Origin: Pseudomonas sp. 10S4
Lineage (GTDB): Bacteria > Pseudomonadota > Gammaproteobacteria > Pseudomonadales > Pseudomonadaceae
Direction of reading: 5' to 3'
Length of the DNA: 64,000 bases
Assembly: GCF_034344865.1 (NCBI RefSeq)
Contig: NZ_CP133774.1
Coordinates: 7,192,001 to 7,256,000, forward strand
Both the position numbers and the translations under genes were made by a program. The first letter of the stretch is position 1. Each line of letters opens with the position of its first letter. The notes under the pieces were generated by a model, which was not told the origin of the DNA, ran no database searches, and worked only from the letters and a program-made list of their open reading frames with translations. Shown in pieces: positions 9,745 through 18,984 of the stretch.

Positions 9745-10404
9745 TTAAGCCCGGTTGAGCCAGGCGTGCAATTCTGAAAAACGATCAATGGCCAGCTTCG
9801 GCTCGAACAACTTCAGCGCTTCGATGGATTGGGCGCCATAACTCACCGCAACCGAATCCATGCCGGCGTTACGCGCCATCTGCAGGTCAAAAGACGAATC
9901 CCCGACCATCAGCGCCTGTGCCGCCGGCACATCGCAATGAGCGAGGATCTCTTCAAGCATCAGAGGGTGAGGCTTGCTGGCAGTTTCATCCGCCGCACGG
10001 GTGATATCGAAATAGGTTTCCCAGCCGTGCGCCTTGAGTACCCGATCCAGCCCGCGACGAGCCTTGCCGGTAGCTACCGCCAAACGGTAGCCCTGAGCCC
10101 GAAACGCTGTCATCGACTCGACCACACCTTCAAACAACGGCGAAGGCACAGCCTCTGCGGCGATGTAGTGATCGGCATAGTGCTGACGGAACGCTATCAG
10201 TTCGTCATCGTCGATTTCCGGGTACAACGTGCGAATGGCCTCGGGCAACCCAAGGCCGATGATGCCTTTGACGGCAAAGTCATCGCACAACGGAAAACCG
10301 GAACGCTCGGAAGCGACATGCATCGCCTCGACAATCCGACCAATGGAATCGGCCAGGGTGCCGTCCCAATCGAAAATCAGCAGTTTGTAATCAGATGGGT
10401 GCAC
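9745..10404 (-). CDS. HAD-superfamily phosphatase, phosphoglycolate phosphatase-like
   Basis: A 219-residue HAD subfamily IA hydrolase with motif [11 protein letters not shown], motif II in AVATGK, a Lys in ASKPHP, and motif [17 protein letters not shown] cap domain lies between motifs I and II. The substrate cannot be read from sequence. The start overlaps the rluC stop by 14 bases, so they are cotranscribed and probably coupled. This gene is regularly found beside rluC in Pseudomonas. Confidence 0.9.
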   Translation of the reverse strand: MHPSDYKLLIFDWDGTLADSIGRIVEAMHVASERSGFPLCDDFAVKGIIGLGLPEAIRTLYPEIDDDELIAFRQHYADHYIAAEAVPSPLFEGVVESMTAFRAQGYRLAVATGKARRGLDRVLKAHGWETYFDITRAADETASKPHPLMLEEILAHCDVPAAQALMVGDSSFDLQMARNAGMDSVAVSYGAQSIEALKLFEPKLAIDRFSELHAWLNRA

Positions 10405-11353
10405 TCAGGCGCTCCACAGTCTTGGCCCACATCTCATCCACAGGCGCCTGCAGCTTCAGCTCGCCGCCATCAGGCAACGGCACGGTCAGCATGTAGGCGT
10501 GGAGGAACAGGCGCTTGCCACCCAGGTCACGAATTTCCTTGCTGAAATCGTCATCGCCGTACTTGGTGTCGCCAGCAATGCAGTGTCCGGCGTGCAAGGT
10601 ATGGACGCGGATCTGGTGAGTCCGGCCGGTGATCGGTTTGGCTTCGATCAGGGTGGCAAAATCGCCGAAACGACGCAGGACCTTGAACACGGTCACAGAC
10701 TCCTTGCCCTCCTCCTCGTCGACCTCGACCATGCGCTCGCCGGAGCGCAGATTGCTCTTGCCCAGCGGCGCACGGACTTGCTTGATCGAGGCCGCCCAGT
10801 TACCGCGGACCAGTGCCATATAGCGCTTATCGATACCATCACCGCGCAATGCCGTGTGCAAGTGACGCAGCATGCTGCGTTTTTTGGCGATCATCAGCAG
10901 GCCGGAGGTGTCACGGTCGAGACGATGAACCAGCTCGAGCTCCTTGCAATCAGGACGCAACTGACGAAAGGCTTCGATCACCCCGTAAGTCAAGCCGCTA
11001 CCGCCGTGAACAGCGATGCCGCAAGGCTTGTTGATCACAATCAGGGCCTTGTCCTCGAAGACAATCGAGGCTTCGAGGCGCTGGAGCAGGCCTTGTGCCA
11101 GTGGCACTGGCTCATCGCGCTCAGGCACGCGAACCGGCGGCACGCGCACGATATCGCCCGCCTGCAGCTTGTATTCGGGCTTGATCCGACCCTTGTTCAC
11201 TCGCACTTCGCCTTTACGCAAAATGCGGTAAATCAAGGTCTTGGGCACGCCTTTGAGCCGAGCGAGTAGGAAGTTATCAATGCGTTGGCCGGCATATTCC
11301 GGCGAGACCTCCAGCAGTTGTACGGCTGGGGTCGAAGGGGCAGTAGTCGTCAT
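10391..11353 (-). CDS. rluC: 23S rRNA pseudouridine synthase RluC
   Basis: Converts specific 23S rRNA uridines (955, 2504 and 2580 in E. coli) to pseudouridine. The 320-residue protein has an N-terminal S4 RNA-binding domain (about residues 20-80) and an RluA-type catalytic domain with the aspartate in [11 protein letters not shown] and the GRTHQIRVH motif. It is divergent from rne across about 700 bases, a conserved arrangement. Confidence 0.94.
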   Translation of the reverse strand: MTTTAPSTPAVQLLEVSPEYAGQRIDNFLLARLKGVPKTLIYRILRKGEVRVNKGRIKPEYKLQAGDIVRVPPVRVPERDEPVPLAQGLLQRLEASIVFEDKALIVINKPCGIAVHGGSGLTYGVIEAFRQLRPDCKELELVHRLDRDTSGLLMIAKKRSMLRHLHTALRGDGIDKRYMALVRGNWAASIKQVRAPLGKSNLRSGERMVEVDEEEGKESVTVFKVLRRFGDFATLIEAKPITGRTHQIRVHTLHAGHCIAGDTKYGDDDFSKEIRDLGGKRLFLHAYMLTVPLPDGGELKLQAPVDEMWAKTVERLSAPI

Positions 11354-11382
11354 GGCGCGGATGATAACAATTTTTTATGGAA

Positions 11383-11411
11383 TTGAAGCACTTAATCATT
11401 GCTGCTATAGT
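11383..11411 (+). promoter_or_regulatory. Likely sigma70 promoter of rne
   Basis: TTGAAG (11383-11388), a 17-base spacer and TATAGT (11406-11411) give a good promoter reading toward rne. The start point would be near 11418, about 640 nt before the rne start codon. Confidence 0.65.
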
Positions 11412-11417
11412 CGCGAA

Positions 11418-12056
11418 CGCCGCCAAAAGCGGCCTGGACAGCGGACTAACGGTCAAAAACCGGCCCTGACCAACGCAATTCACCAGGACGCGAGGCCGTC
11501 CTACGGGGCTTTCGCTACGTAACGGTGGAGTTTGCAGGTGTAACGAGCGCAGGTGACATGAGGCCTGAATCAAGCGGCAAAGCAGAGTTTTCACTCGCCT
11601 TGCGAGCCAATATTCATGGCCAGTTCACAAAGTGCAGTCAGCTGCGAATGACCCCGAGCGAACGCTTCGGAAACAACGCCTAAATTAGCCATGATGCGTG
11701 ACCTCCCCTTTCGGAGCTCACGGTAAATGCCAACCCGCTGCGGATTCTGCGCGCGGCAGCACCCGAATTATCAGGGATACGTGTAGGGTGGAGATGCACA
11801 ACCGCTGGACTGTGTAGCAATAGGCTTTATCAAGACGCTTCATCTCGTCCACAGCCGCTGGTTGATTCCTCCTCCTGACTGAGTGCTTAAGTAGCCACAG
11901 CAAGCAGGACGCGTACGTCGCGACGCCGGCCCACATTGGCCGGACATCGCTAGACACTGGAGTGTCCAACCACACTCCTGACGCACCTGACACCGACCGT
12001 GAGAAGTCGTGTGTGCCGAACGCCGTTTCCGGCAGCCCGGAAACCGACGGTACTAC
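11418..12056 (+). promoter_or_regulatory. Long structured 5' leader of rne
   Basis: No coding region with family features is visible here. The stretch carries several perfect hairpins: GCCGC/GCGGC at 11419-11433, CCGGCC/GGCCGG at 11926-11943, GGAGTGT/ACACTCC at 11959-11978 and GTTTCCGG/CCGGAAAC at 12025-12044. The last ends 12 bases before the start codon, and no clear Shine-Dalgarno sequence follows it. E. coli rne has a leader of about 360 nt through which RNase E represses its own mRNA; this leader probably has the same job, but its hairpins need not be homologous. Confidence 0.6.
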
Positions 12057-15000
12057 ATGAAAAGAATGCTGATTAACGCAACTCAACCCGAAGAGTTGCG
12101 TGTTGCACTGGTAGATGGCCAACGCCTCTACGACCTGGACATCGAATCCGGTGCACGCGAGCAGAAAAAGGCCAACATCTATAAAGGCCGGATTACTCGC
12201 ATCGAACCAAGCCTTGAGGCTGCCTTTGTCGATTTCGGCTCTGAGCGCCACGGCTTCCTGCCCCTCAAAGAAATCTCCCGCGAATACTTCAAGAAAGCCC
12301 CCGAAGGCCGCGTCAACATCAAGGACGTCCTGACCGAAGGCCAGGAAGTCATCGTTCAGGTCGAAAAAGAAGAACGTGGCAACAAAGGCGCAGCCCTGAC
12401 CACTTTCATCAGCCTGGCCGGTCGTTACCTGGTTCTGATGCCGAACAACCCGCGTGCCGGCGGTATCTCCCGTCGCATCGAAGGCGAAGAGCGCAACGAA
12501 CTGCGTGAAGCCCTGAACGGTCTGGTTGCTCCAGCCGACATGGGTCTGATCGTTCGCACTGCCGGCCTGGGCCGCAGCAGCGAAGAAATGCAGTGGGACC
12601 TCGACTACCTGCTACAACTGTGGACCGCTATCAAAGAAGCCTCGCTGGATCGCTCCGCGCCGTTCCTGATCTACCAGGAAAGCAACGTGATCATCCGCGC
12701 CATCCGCGATTATCTGCGCCAGGACATCGGCGAAGTGCTGATCGACAGCGTTGAAGCCCAGGACGAAGCCCTGACCTTCATCCGCCAGGTGATGCCGCAG
12801 TACGCCAGCAAGATCAAGCTGTACGAAGACAGCGTTCCGCTGTTCAACCGTTTCCAGATCGAAAGCCAGATCGAGACCGCTTTCCAGCGCGTCGTTGAAC
12901 TGCCTTCCGGCGGCTCCATCGTTATCGATCCGACCGAAGCCCTGGTGTCCATCGACATCAACTCGGCGCGCGCCACTAAAGGCAGCGACATCGAAGAAAC
13001 CGCCCTGCAGACCAACCTTGAAGCCGCCGAAGAAATCGCCCGTCAGTTGCGCTTGCGCGACATCGGCGGCCTGATCGTCATCGACTTCATCGACATGACC
13101 CCTGCCAAGAACCAGCGCGCCGTGGAAGAGAAAGTCCGCGAATGCCTGGAAGCCGACCGCGCTCGCGTGCAAGTCGGTCGCATCTCGCGCTTCGGCCTGC
13201 TGGAAATGTCCCGTCAGCGCCTGCGTCCATCGCTGGGCGAAAGCAGCGGCATCGTTTGCCCGCGTTGCAACGGCACCGGCATCATCCGTGATGTTGAATC
13301 GCTGTCGCTGGCAATCCTGCGCCTGATCGAAGAAGAAGCCCTGAAAGACCGCACCGCCGAAGTTCGCGCGCAAGTGCCGATCCCGGTGGCCGCGTTCCTG
13401 CTCAACGAAAAACGCAACTCGATCACCAAGATCGAACTGCGCACCCGTGCCCGCATCGTCATTCTGCCGAACGATCACCTCGAAACGCCGCACTTCGAAG
13501 TTCAGCGTCTGCGCGATGACAGCCCGGAAGCCCACATCAACCAGTCCAGCTACGAAATCGCTGCTGCCGCTGCCGAAGTGGAAGAAGTCCAGCCAGCCGC
13601 TGCGACCCGCACCCTGGTTCGCCAGGAAGCCGCGGTCAAGACTGCACCGGCCCGCGCCAACGCTCCGGTTCCGGCCGAAGTCGTCGCTGTCGCTCCGGTT
13701 GCTGCACCGGTTGCCGTACCAGAGCCAAGCCTGTTCAAAGGCCTGGTGAAGTCGCTGGTCAGCCTGTTCGCGACCAAAGAAGAGCCTGTTGCTCCAGTCG
13801 TGGTTGAGAAGCCAGCGACCACCGAGCGTCCGGCGCGTAACGAAGAGCGTCGCAACGGTCGTCAGCAGAGCCGCAACCGTAATGGTCGCCGCGATGAAGA
13901 ACGCAAGCCTCGTGAGGAACGTGCACCGCGTGAAGAACGCGCACCACGTGAACCGCGTGAAGAGCGTCAGCCACGCGAAGCCCGTGAAGAGACCACCACG
14001 CCAGTAGTTGCTCGCGAAGAACGCGCACCACGCGCCCCTCGTGAAGAACGTGCACCGCGCGCTCCACGTGAAGATCGCAAGCCACGTGGCGACCGCGAAG
14101 AGCGTCCGGTTCGTGAACTGCGTGAACCACTGGATGCCGTTCCTGCTGTTGCAGCCGCTGCCGTTGATGCTACCGCTGAAGAGCGTCCAGCCCGTCAGCC
14201 ACGCGAAGAACGCGCTCCACGCCCACCCCGTGAAGAACGTCAGCCACGTGCCGAACAGGAAACTGTTGCGGCCGTCGCCGAAGAAGAGCTGCTGACCAAC
14301 GAAGAGCAACTGCAGGAAGACGGTCAGGAAGGCGCCGAAGGCGATCGTCCACGCCGCCGCTCCCGTGGCCAGCGTCGTCGCAGCAACCGTCGCGAGCGTC
14401 AACGTGATGCCAACGGCAACGTGATCGAAGGTTCGGAAGAATCCGAGTCCGCCGAAGGCGAAGCCAACGAAACCAACAAAGCGCCAAGCGTTGCCGATCT
14501 GGCCGCCGGCCTGGCTGTTACCGCGGCCGTTGCCAGCACCGTGATCAGCGCTCCTGCTGAAGCCCAGGCTAACGAGCAAGCCGAACGCGCCACCGCTGCC
14601 GTGCAGGAAACTGCCCCGGTAGAAGCGCCGGTTGTTGAAGCGACTACTCCGGTAGAAGCTCCAGCGGCTCCGGAAGTTGAAGTGGCACCGGTACGTGAAG
14701 CACAGCCTGAAGTTCAAGCTGCCGCCGAACCTGCTTTCGTCGCTGAGCCAGTGGTTGTCGCAGAACCGGTTGTCGAAACGATCACCGAGACCGTGACCGA
14801 AGCTGTCCGCGAAGTTCGTGAAGAGCAAACCGCGTTCAACTGGGTTGCAGAGCCAGTCGTTGAAGCGCCAGCGCCAGTCGCTGAAGCTCCGGTAGCTAAA
14901 GCGATGGTCTCCGAGCCAGTGGTTGTGGCTGCCGAGCCTGCTCCAGTGGTTGAAGCCCCGGTTGTAGCCGAAGTGGTTGCACCGGTGGTCGAAGCCGCCC

Positions 15001-15281
15001 CAGCCAGTGCCCTGACCGAAAATGGCCGTGCGCCGAACGACCCGCGTGAAGTGCGTCGCCGCAAGCGTGAAGCCGAGCGTCTGCAGAAGGAAGCCGAACT
15101 GGCTGCCACAGCTGCACCGGTTGCTGCTGAAGTTGTCGAGGCAGCCCCTGCCCCGACTGCCGACGTTGCTGCCGAGCCGGTTGAGTCTGTGATCGACGAA
15201 GCACCACGCTCCGTTCAGGATGCGGTACAGCAACACGAACAAGCCCTGGAAAAAGAGCACGAGCCTAAACCTCTCGTCTGA
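12057..15281 (+). CDS. rne: Ribonuclease E
   Basis: Endoribonuclease that starts mRNA decay and matures rRNA and tRNA, and scaffolds the degradosome. The 1074 residues begin [20 protein letters not shown]. An S1 domain spans about residues 35-125, the catalytic aspartates lie in [12 protein letters not shown] and VIDFIDM, and the zinc link is CPRCNGTG. After residue 510 the protein is low complexity: an amphipathic [13 protein letters not shown] segment (likely membrane anchor), Arg-rich RNA-binding repeats built on REERAPR, a basic [18 protein letters not shown] block, a long Ala/Val/Glu/Pro stretch, and a terminal [18 protein letters not shown] motif. An upstream in-frame GTG at 12009 is rejected as start because it lacks family similarity. 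Confidence 0.96.
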   Translation: MKRMLINATQPEELRVALVDGQRLYDLDIESGAREQKKANIYKGRITRIEPSLEAAFVDFGSERHGFLPLKEISREYFKKAPEGRVNIKDVLTEGQEVIVQVEKEERGNKGAALTTFISLAGRYLVLMPNNPRAGGISRRIEGEERNELREALNGLVAPADMGLIVRTAGLGRSSEEMQWDLDYLLQLWTAIKEASLDRSAPFLIYQESNVIIRAIRDYLRQDIGEVLIDSVEAQDEALTFIRQVMPQYASKIKLYEDSVPLFNRFQIESQIETAFQRVVELPSGGSIVIDPTEALVSIDINSARATKGSDIEETALQTNLEAAEEIARQLRLRDIGGLIVIDFIDMTPAKNQRAVEEKVRECLEADRARVQVGRISRFGLLEMSRQRLRPSLGESSGIVCPRCNGTGIIRDVESLSLAILRLIEEEALKDRTAEVRAQVPIPVAAFLLNEKRNSITKIELRTRARIVILPNDHLETPHFEVQRLRDDSPEAHINQSSYEIAAAAAEVEEVQPAAATRTLVRQEAAVKTAPARANAPVPAEVVAVAPVAAPVAVPEPSLFKGLVKSLVSLFATKEEPVAPVVVEKPATTERPARNEERRNGRQQSRNRNGRRDEERKPREERAPREERAPREPREERQPREAREETTTPVVAREERAPRAPREERAPRAPREDRKPRGDREERPVRELREPLDAVPAVAAAAVDATAEERPARQPREERAPRPPREERQPRAEQETVAAVAEEELLTNEEQLQEDGQEGAEGDRPRRRSRGQRRRSNRRERQRDANGNVIEGSEESESAEGEANETNKAPSVADLAAGLAVTAAVASTVISAPAEAQANEQAERATAAVQETAPVEAPVVEATTPVEAPAAPEVEVAPVREAQPEVQAAAEPAFVAEPVVVAEPVVETITETVTEAVREVREEQTAFNWVAEPVVEAPAPVAEAPVAKAMVSEPVVVAAEPAPVVEAPVVAEVVAPVVEAAPASALTENGRAPNDPREVRRRKREAERLQKEAELAATAAPVAAEVVEAAPAPTADVAAEPVESVIDEAPRSVQDAVQQHEQALEKEHEPKPLV

Positions 15282-15295
15282 TTCCATCGGCCACT

Positions 15296-15333
15296 AAAAA
15301 GCCCCGCTTGGTGATCCAGGCGGGGCTTTTTTT
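15296..15333 (+). terminator. Rho-independent terminator of rne
   Basis: AAAAAGCCCCGC / GCGGGGCTTTTTTT hairpin starting 15 bases after the rne stop, with a long T run. Confidence 0.9.
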
Positions 15334-15463
15334 GCCGGTCCATAAATAGGCAGGCGAGTATTACGAAAGCGTCGCCCAACAGGCAGAATAGAGCGCTTGC
15401 AGGGCCCAAAGCACGCCCTGTCACGGCCCGAAAGTCTTCGGCCGGTTATGGAGCAAAGAGTGC

Positions 15464-16375
15464 ATGACGATGGAAATTGCTGAACTGGACGCCTTCAAGG
15501 CGATTGTCGACTATGGCAGTGTCACGCAAGCCGCGATCAGGTTGAACCGCGCTCAATCCAGTATTTCCTTTCGGATCAAGACCCTCGAATCACGGCTCGA
15601 CGCCAAGTTGTTCGAGCGCTCCGGCCGCGGCATAACGATGACGGCTCAAGGCAAGGAGCTCTATACCTACGCCTCACAAATCCTCGAACTGGTCGCTCGC
15701 GCCCAAGCCAGCCTGAGCCAGGCCAAAACCGAAACGCGGGTTCGTCTGGGGGTTATCGAGAACCTCTCCATCACTCGCCAGAACCTGCTGCAAGGCATTG
15801 TCGCCAATACCGACGGCCTAGCGGTGGATATCAGCATTGGTAACACCCAGTCACTGCTCAATGATCTTGAGGCTGACAAACTCGATGCGGTGATTGTCGG
15901 CGCCGGCTTCGCACCTGCGCATTATCGCCGGGTGACGTTGTTCAATGACCCACTGGCCCTGATCTACAGCGCGACACAGCCCGCCATCCAGGATCTGAAA
16001 GCCTTTAGCGGCCAGGTATTCCTGGTCAACAGCCGGCGCAGCGCTTCGCAACGCAACCTCGACGAGCTGTTTCTGACGGGAAGCATCACCCCGAAAAAGA
16101 TCATCGAGTGCGGCTCTTATCCTCTGTTGTTTTCAAACGTGATCAACGGCATGGGCGTCGCTCTGGTGCCCTTGTCACTGATCGATTCGTGCTGCGACAA
16201 CGAACAGGTGCAGACCTACCGCCTGAACGATTCGTATGGCTCACTGACCACTGAATTCGTATTTTTCGATCATCCCGGCAAGCCTGCACCCAAGGCCTTG
16301 GCACAATGGGTGCTGGACTTCGAAAACCCGGATCGCTCACAAACATCAGGCGATCCTGGCGAGCAGTTCAGTTGA
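15464..16375 (+). CDS. LysR family transcriptional regulator
   Basis: 303 residues. An N-terminal winged helix-turn-helix (about residues 5-62, GSVTQAAIRLNRAQSSISFRI) is followed by a substrate-binding domain of the periplasmic-binding-protein type. The start at 15464 has GGAG ten bases upstream; a second ATG two codons later is possible. Its last 30 bases overlap the convergent transporter gene on the other strand. The usual LysR target is divergent, but upstream lies only the rne terminator, so the neighbouring EamA transporter is a plausible target. The effector is unknown. Confidence 0.88.
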   Translation: MTMEIAELDAFKAIVDYGSVTQAAIRLNRAQSSISFRIKTLESRLDAKLFERSGRGITMTAQGKELYTYASQILELVARAQASLSQAKTETRVRLGVIENLSITRQNLLQGIVANTDGLAVDISIGNTQSLLNDLEADKLDAVIVGAGFAPAHYRRVTLFNDPLALIYSATQPAIQDLKAFSGQVFLVNSRRSASQRNLDELFLTGSITPKKIIECGSYPLLFSNVINGMGVALVPLSLIDSCCDNEQVQTYRLNDSYGSLTTEFVFFDHPGKPAPKALAQWVLDFENPDRSQTSGDPGEQFS

Positions 16376-17263
16376 TGCGCGCCGCTTGATCGAACAGAGG
16401 ATGACCCCGAAAACGATCAGCACCAGGCTGACCAGGTGATAGGCGTGTAATTGAACGTCGAGAAACACAATGCTGAACAAGCCACCTGACAATGGGACCA
16501 AGTGAGTGAAGATCTCGCCGCGTGTAGCCCCGATTTCACCGATGCCTTTGCTCCAGAACAGGTATGAAAGCCAGGACGGGAACACCACCAGATAGGCCAG
16601 ACCGAGCCAGGGTGCAGCGCCCTCCCCCAAATTGAACGTCAGATCCGGGTGCAAAATCAAAACCCCGACGCTGAATGGAATCAGGCACAACGCCCCCACC
16701 ACGGCGCAATAAGTCACGAACGCATTGCCGGCGATGGTTTTGGGCTTTGTCCGCAGAAAAGAACAATAGAAAGCCCAACTGACGGCCGAGGCCATTGTCC
16801 AGAAATCCCCTTTGTTAAAGCCTTCCAGAAAGCTCAGATCGGAAAGATGTCCCATGGTCACCAGCCAGAACACGCCGACCGTACTGATGAGGACGCCGAA
16901 CATGTTCGACCTGGAGATGAAATCACCAAAAACGAAACGATTGAGGGCCAAGACCAGGCAAGGCGTGGCCGACAGATAGATCGCGGCATTCAAAGAACTG
17001 GTGTACTGCAATCCGATGTACAAGGTCAGCGGGAATACAACTTGCCCGCACACCGCCAACATCACCAGGGTCAACCATGACTGGCGCGCCGCCGGCAAAC
17101 TGGCGATCACCGCTTTATAGTTGATCAACACCAGCAACCCACTGGTTATGAGCCATCGAAGTTGTGACAGCAGCACCGGGTCGACGTCCACCACCATCAA
17201 CTTGCCGACAACATAGTTACCGCCCCAGAACACGGCGGCGAGTGAAAGTAATAAGTACGGCAT
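16346..17263 (-). CDS. EamA/DMT family transporter
   Basis: 305-residue inner-membrane protein with about ten hydrophobic segments and two EamA repeats, starting MPYLLLSLAAVFWGGNYVVGK, a typical drug/metabolite transporter N-terminus. Members export amino acids, metabolites or drugs; the substrate cannot be inferred. A longer reading to 17332 adds a hydrophilic stretch not seen in the family. It converges on and overlaps the LysR gene by 30 bases, a tight pairing that suggests a common role. Confidence 0.88.
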   Translation of the reverse strand: MPYLLLSLAAVFWGGNYVVGKLMVVDVDPVLLSQLRWLITSGLLVLINYKAVIASLPAARQSWLTLVMLAVCGQVVFPLTLYIGLQYTSSLNAAIYLSATPCLVLALNRFVFGDFISRSNMFGVLISTVGVFWLVTMGHLSDLSFLEGFNKGDFWTMASAVSWAFYCSFLRTKPKTIAGNAFVTYCAVVGALCLIPFSVGVLILHPDLTFNLGEGAAPWLGLAYLVVFPSWLSYLFWSKGIGEIGATRGEIFTHLVPLSGGLFSIVFLDVQLHAYHLVSLVLIVFGVILCSIKRRASTELLARIA

Positions 17264-17413
17264 TGACGTCTCCGTTAGGTCTTCCTCAGCAACAGGAAGG
17301 GAGGCGGTGTCGGACTCGACACCACACGTCAAATGATCGTAAGTGGGATAAAACCCGTTGAATAACGAGTTCTATAGCTGGCACCCATCGATAAATACGA
17401 ATGGGCTAAGTGT

Positions 17414-18004
17414 TTACCCAAACACCAGTTTCTCAGGCACATCCACATCCCATAACACGCCAGGATCGTCCAGCGTCACCTCGACCACCCTCGCCTGCGC
17501 GAACAACGGCTTGGCCCCACGATCACCCGACAACCCCATCAACCCCGGACCAAAACTGCGCCCGAACCCGACGGGGTGCCCGAACTCGCCCTCGTGTACC
17601 GGCACACTGATGCAATCGTCCGCAATGCCTGCCAGCACCCGTTCGATACTCGATGGCAGGATGAACGGCATATCCCCCAGCGCAATCAGCCAGCCACCGA
17701 GCTGCGAACAGGCGGCAACACTCGCAGCAATGCTGTCGCCCATGCCGGTGGATTCGATCAATACGATCTCGTAACCGTAAGCCTGAGCCATGCGAATCAC
17801 CTGCGGGCGATCCTCGGTGGTCACCAGCACACGTTTCTCAATCGACGCTGGCAGATTCACCAGCACCTGCTCAATCACCGAGCGCACCGCGCCGTCGCGT
17901 CCGACACAGTCGGCCAGCAGCTTGTCCTTGTCAGCACCCGCGACTTGCCGAAACCGACTGCCCTGCCCCGCCGCCAGCACGATGACGCCGATGGATTCAC
18001 TCAT
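17414..18004 (-). CDS. Molybdenum cofactor nucleotidyltransferase, MocA-like
   Basis: 196-residue protein with the MobA/MocA signature VIVLAAGQGSRFRQ, a KLLAD segment, and LGDMPF for metal and nucleotide binding. MocA transfers CMP to the Mo cofactor to make the MCD form used by xanthine-oxidase-type enzymes, which fits the Mo hydroxylase genes upstream. The start overlaps the XdhC stop (ATGA), making it the last of four coupled genes. A MobA-type GMP transfer is the main alternative; context favours MocA. Confidence 0.85.
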   Translation of the reverse strand: MSESIGVIVLAAGQGSRFRQVAGADKDKLLADCVGRDGAVRSVIEQVLVNLPASIEKRVLVTTEDRPQVIRMAQAYGYEIVLIESTGMGDSIAASVAACSQLGGWLIALGDMPFILPSSIERVLAGIADDCISVPVHEGEFGHPVGFGRSFGPGLMGLSGDRGAKPLFAQARVVEVTLDDPGVLWDVDVPEKLVFG

Positions 18005-18984
18005 ACGTCCTCCCGCAACGGCTTCTTCTGCTTCAGCTCGACGCCATTCTTGATCGCCACAATCTCGGCCAGCAGCGACAAGGCGATTTCCGCCGGAGAG
18101 TGGCTGCCGATGTGCAGACCAATCGGGCCGTGCAGCCGATTGATGGCCTGTTCAGACAAGCCTAGCTGAGCCAGGTTGTCTCGGCGCTTCAGGCTGTTGA
18201 CCCGCGAACCCAGGGCACCGACGTAAAACGCCTTGGAATCGAGGGCGGTGAGCAGCGCCATGTCATCCAGCCGTGGGTCGTGGGTCAGGGCGACGATGGC
18301 CGTGCGTTCGTCGGTCTGGATGTTCAGCACGGCCTCGTCGGGCATGCCCGGCACGAAGCGACCGTGTTGCTCTTCCCAGCCGTAGACGAACTCGGTGCGT
18401 GGATCGCAGATCAGCACTTCGAAATCCAGCAGTCGAGCCATTTCCGCGACGTATCGCGACAGTTGCCCGGCACCGATCAGCAACAATCGCCAGCGCGGAC
18501 CGTAAATGGCGCGCAAGGTGTTGCCGTCAAAACTTAGCACGTCGGTTTTGCTGGCCGAATGCAAAAGCACTTCGCCGGTCGTGAGATCCAGCGAGCGCGA
18601 GACGATTTCATGCGCCTCGCAACGGGCCAGCAACTCGGCAACCCATGCCGGATCACCGACGCGTTCCTCGGTCAGGCGCAACGTGCCGCCACAGGGCAAA
18701 CCGAAACGCGCCGCCTCCTCACGGGTAACGCCGTAGGTGATCAACTGTACCGGCGGTCCGTCGGCTGGAATGCGGCCATCGTGCAGCCGCGCGATCAGAT
18801 CGTCCTCGACACAACCGCCCGACACCGAGCCAATTACCACGCCGTCTTCACGCAAGGCCAGCATGGCGCCCGGCGCCCTAGGCGCCGTGCCCCAGGTCTG
18901 GACCACGCTGTACAACACCACTCGCTGGCCGGCGCGGCGCCATTCGAGCACGCTGCGCAGAACGTTCAGATCGACGCTGTCCAT
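18001..18984 (-). CDS. XdhC family maturation factor
   Basis: Members bind the Mo cofactor, promote its sulfuration and insert it into xanthine-oxidase-type enzymes. The 327 residues show the N-terminal XdhC/CoxI domain (TWGTAPRAPGAML and the GSVSGGCVEDDL motif) and a C-terminal Rossmann-like XdhC_C domain (LLIGAGQLSRYVAEMA and LGSRVN). Its ATG overlaps the stop of the large subunit (TGATG) and its stop overlaps the MocA-like gene, showing one operon. Confidence 0.9.
   Translation of the reverse strand: MDSVDLNVLRSVLEWRRAGQRVVLYSVVQTWGTAPRAPGAMLALREDGVVIGSVSGGCVEDDLIARLHDGRIPADGPPVQLITYGVTREEAARFGLPCGGTLRLTEERVGDPAWVAELLARCEAHEIVSRSLDLTTGEVLLHSASKTDVLSFDGNTLRAIYGPRWRLLLIGAGQLSRYVAEMARLLDFEVLICDPRTEFVYGWEEQHGRFVPGMPDEAVLNIQTDERTAIVALTHDPRLDDMALLTALDSKAFYVGALGSRVNSLKRRDNLAQLGLSEQAINRLHGPIGLHIGSHSPAEIALSLLAEIVAIKNGVELKQKKPLREDV

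Noticed and set aside
11277..12251. Minus-strand open frames in the rne leader (11277-11594, 11718-12251)
   Set aside because: They overlap rluC or rne, lack ribosome sites and family features, and the region is better explained as a structured leader.
12612..15287. An open frame of 891 codons on the strand opposite rne
   Set aside because: It mirrors the low-complexity Glu/Ala/Arg-rich tail of RNase E. High GC at third positions keeps the antisense frame open. Its composition (Phe, Gly, Trp, Arg rich) and lack of motifs show it is a shadow.
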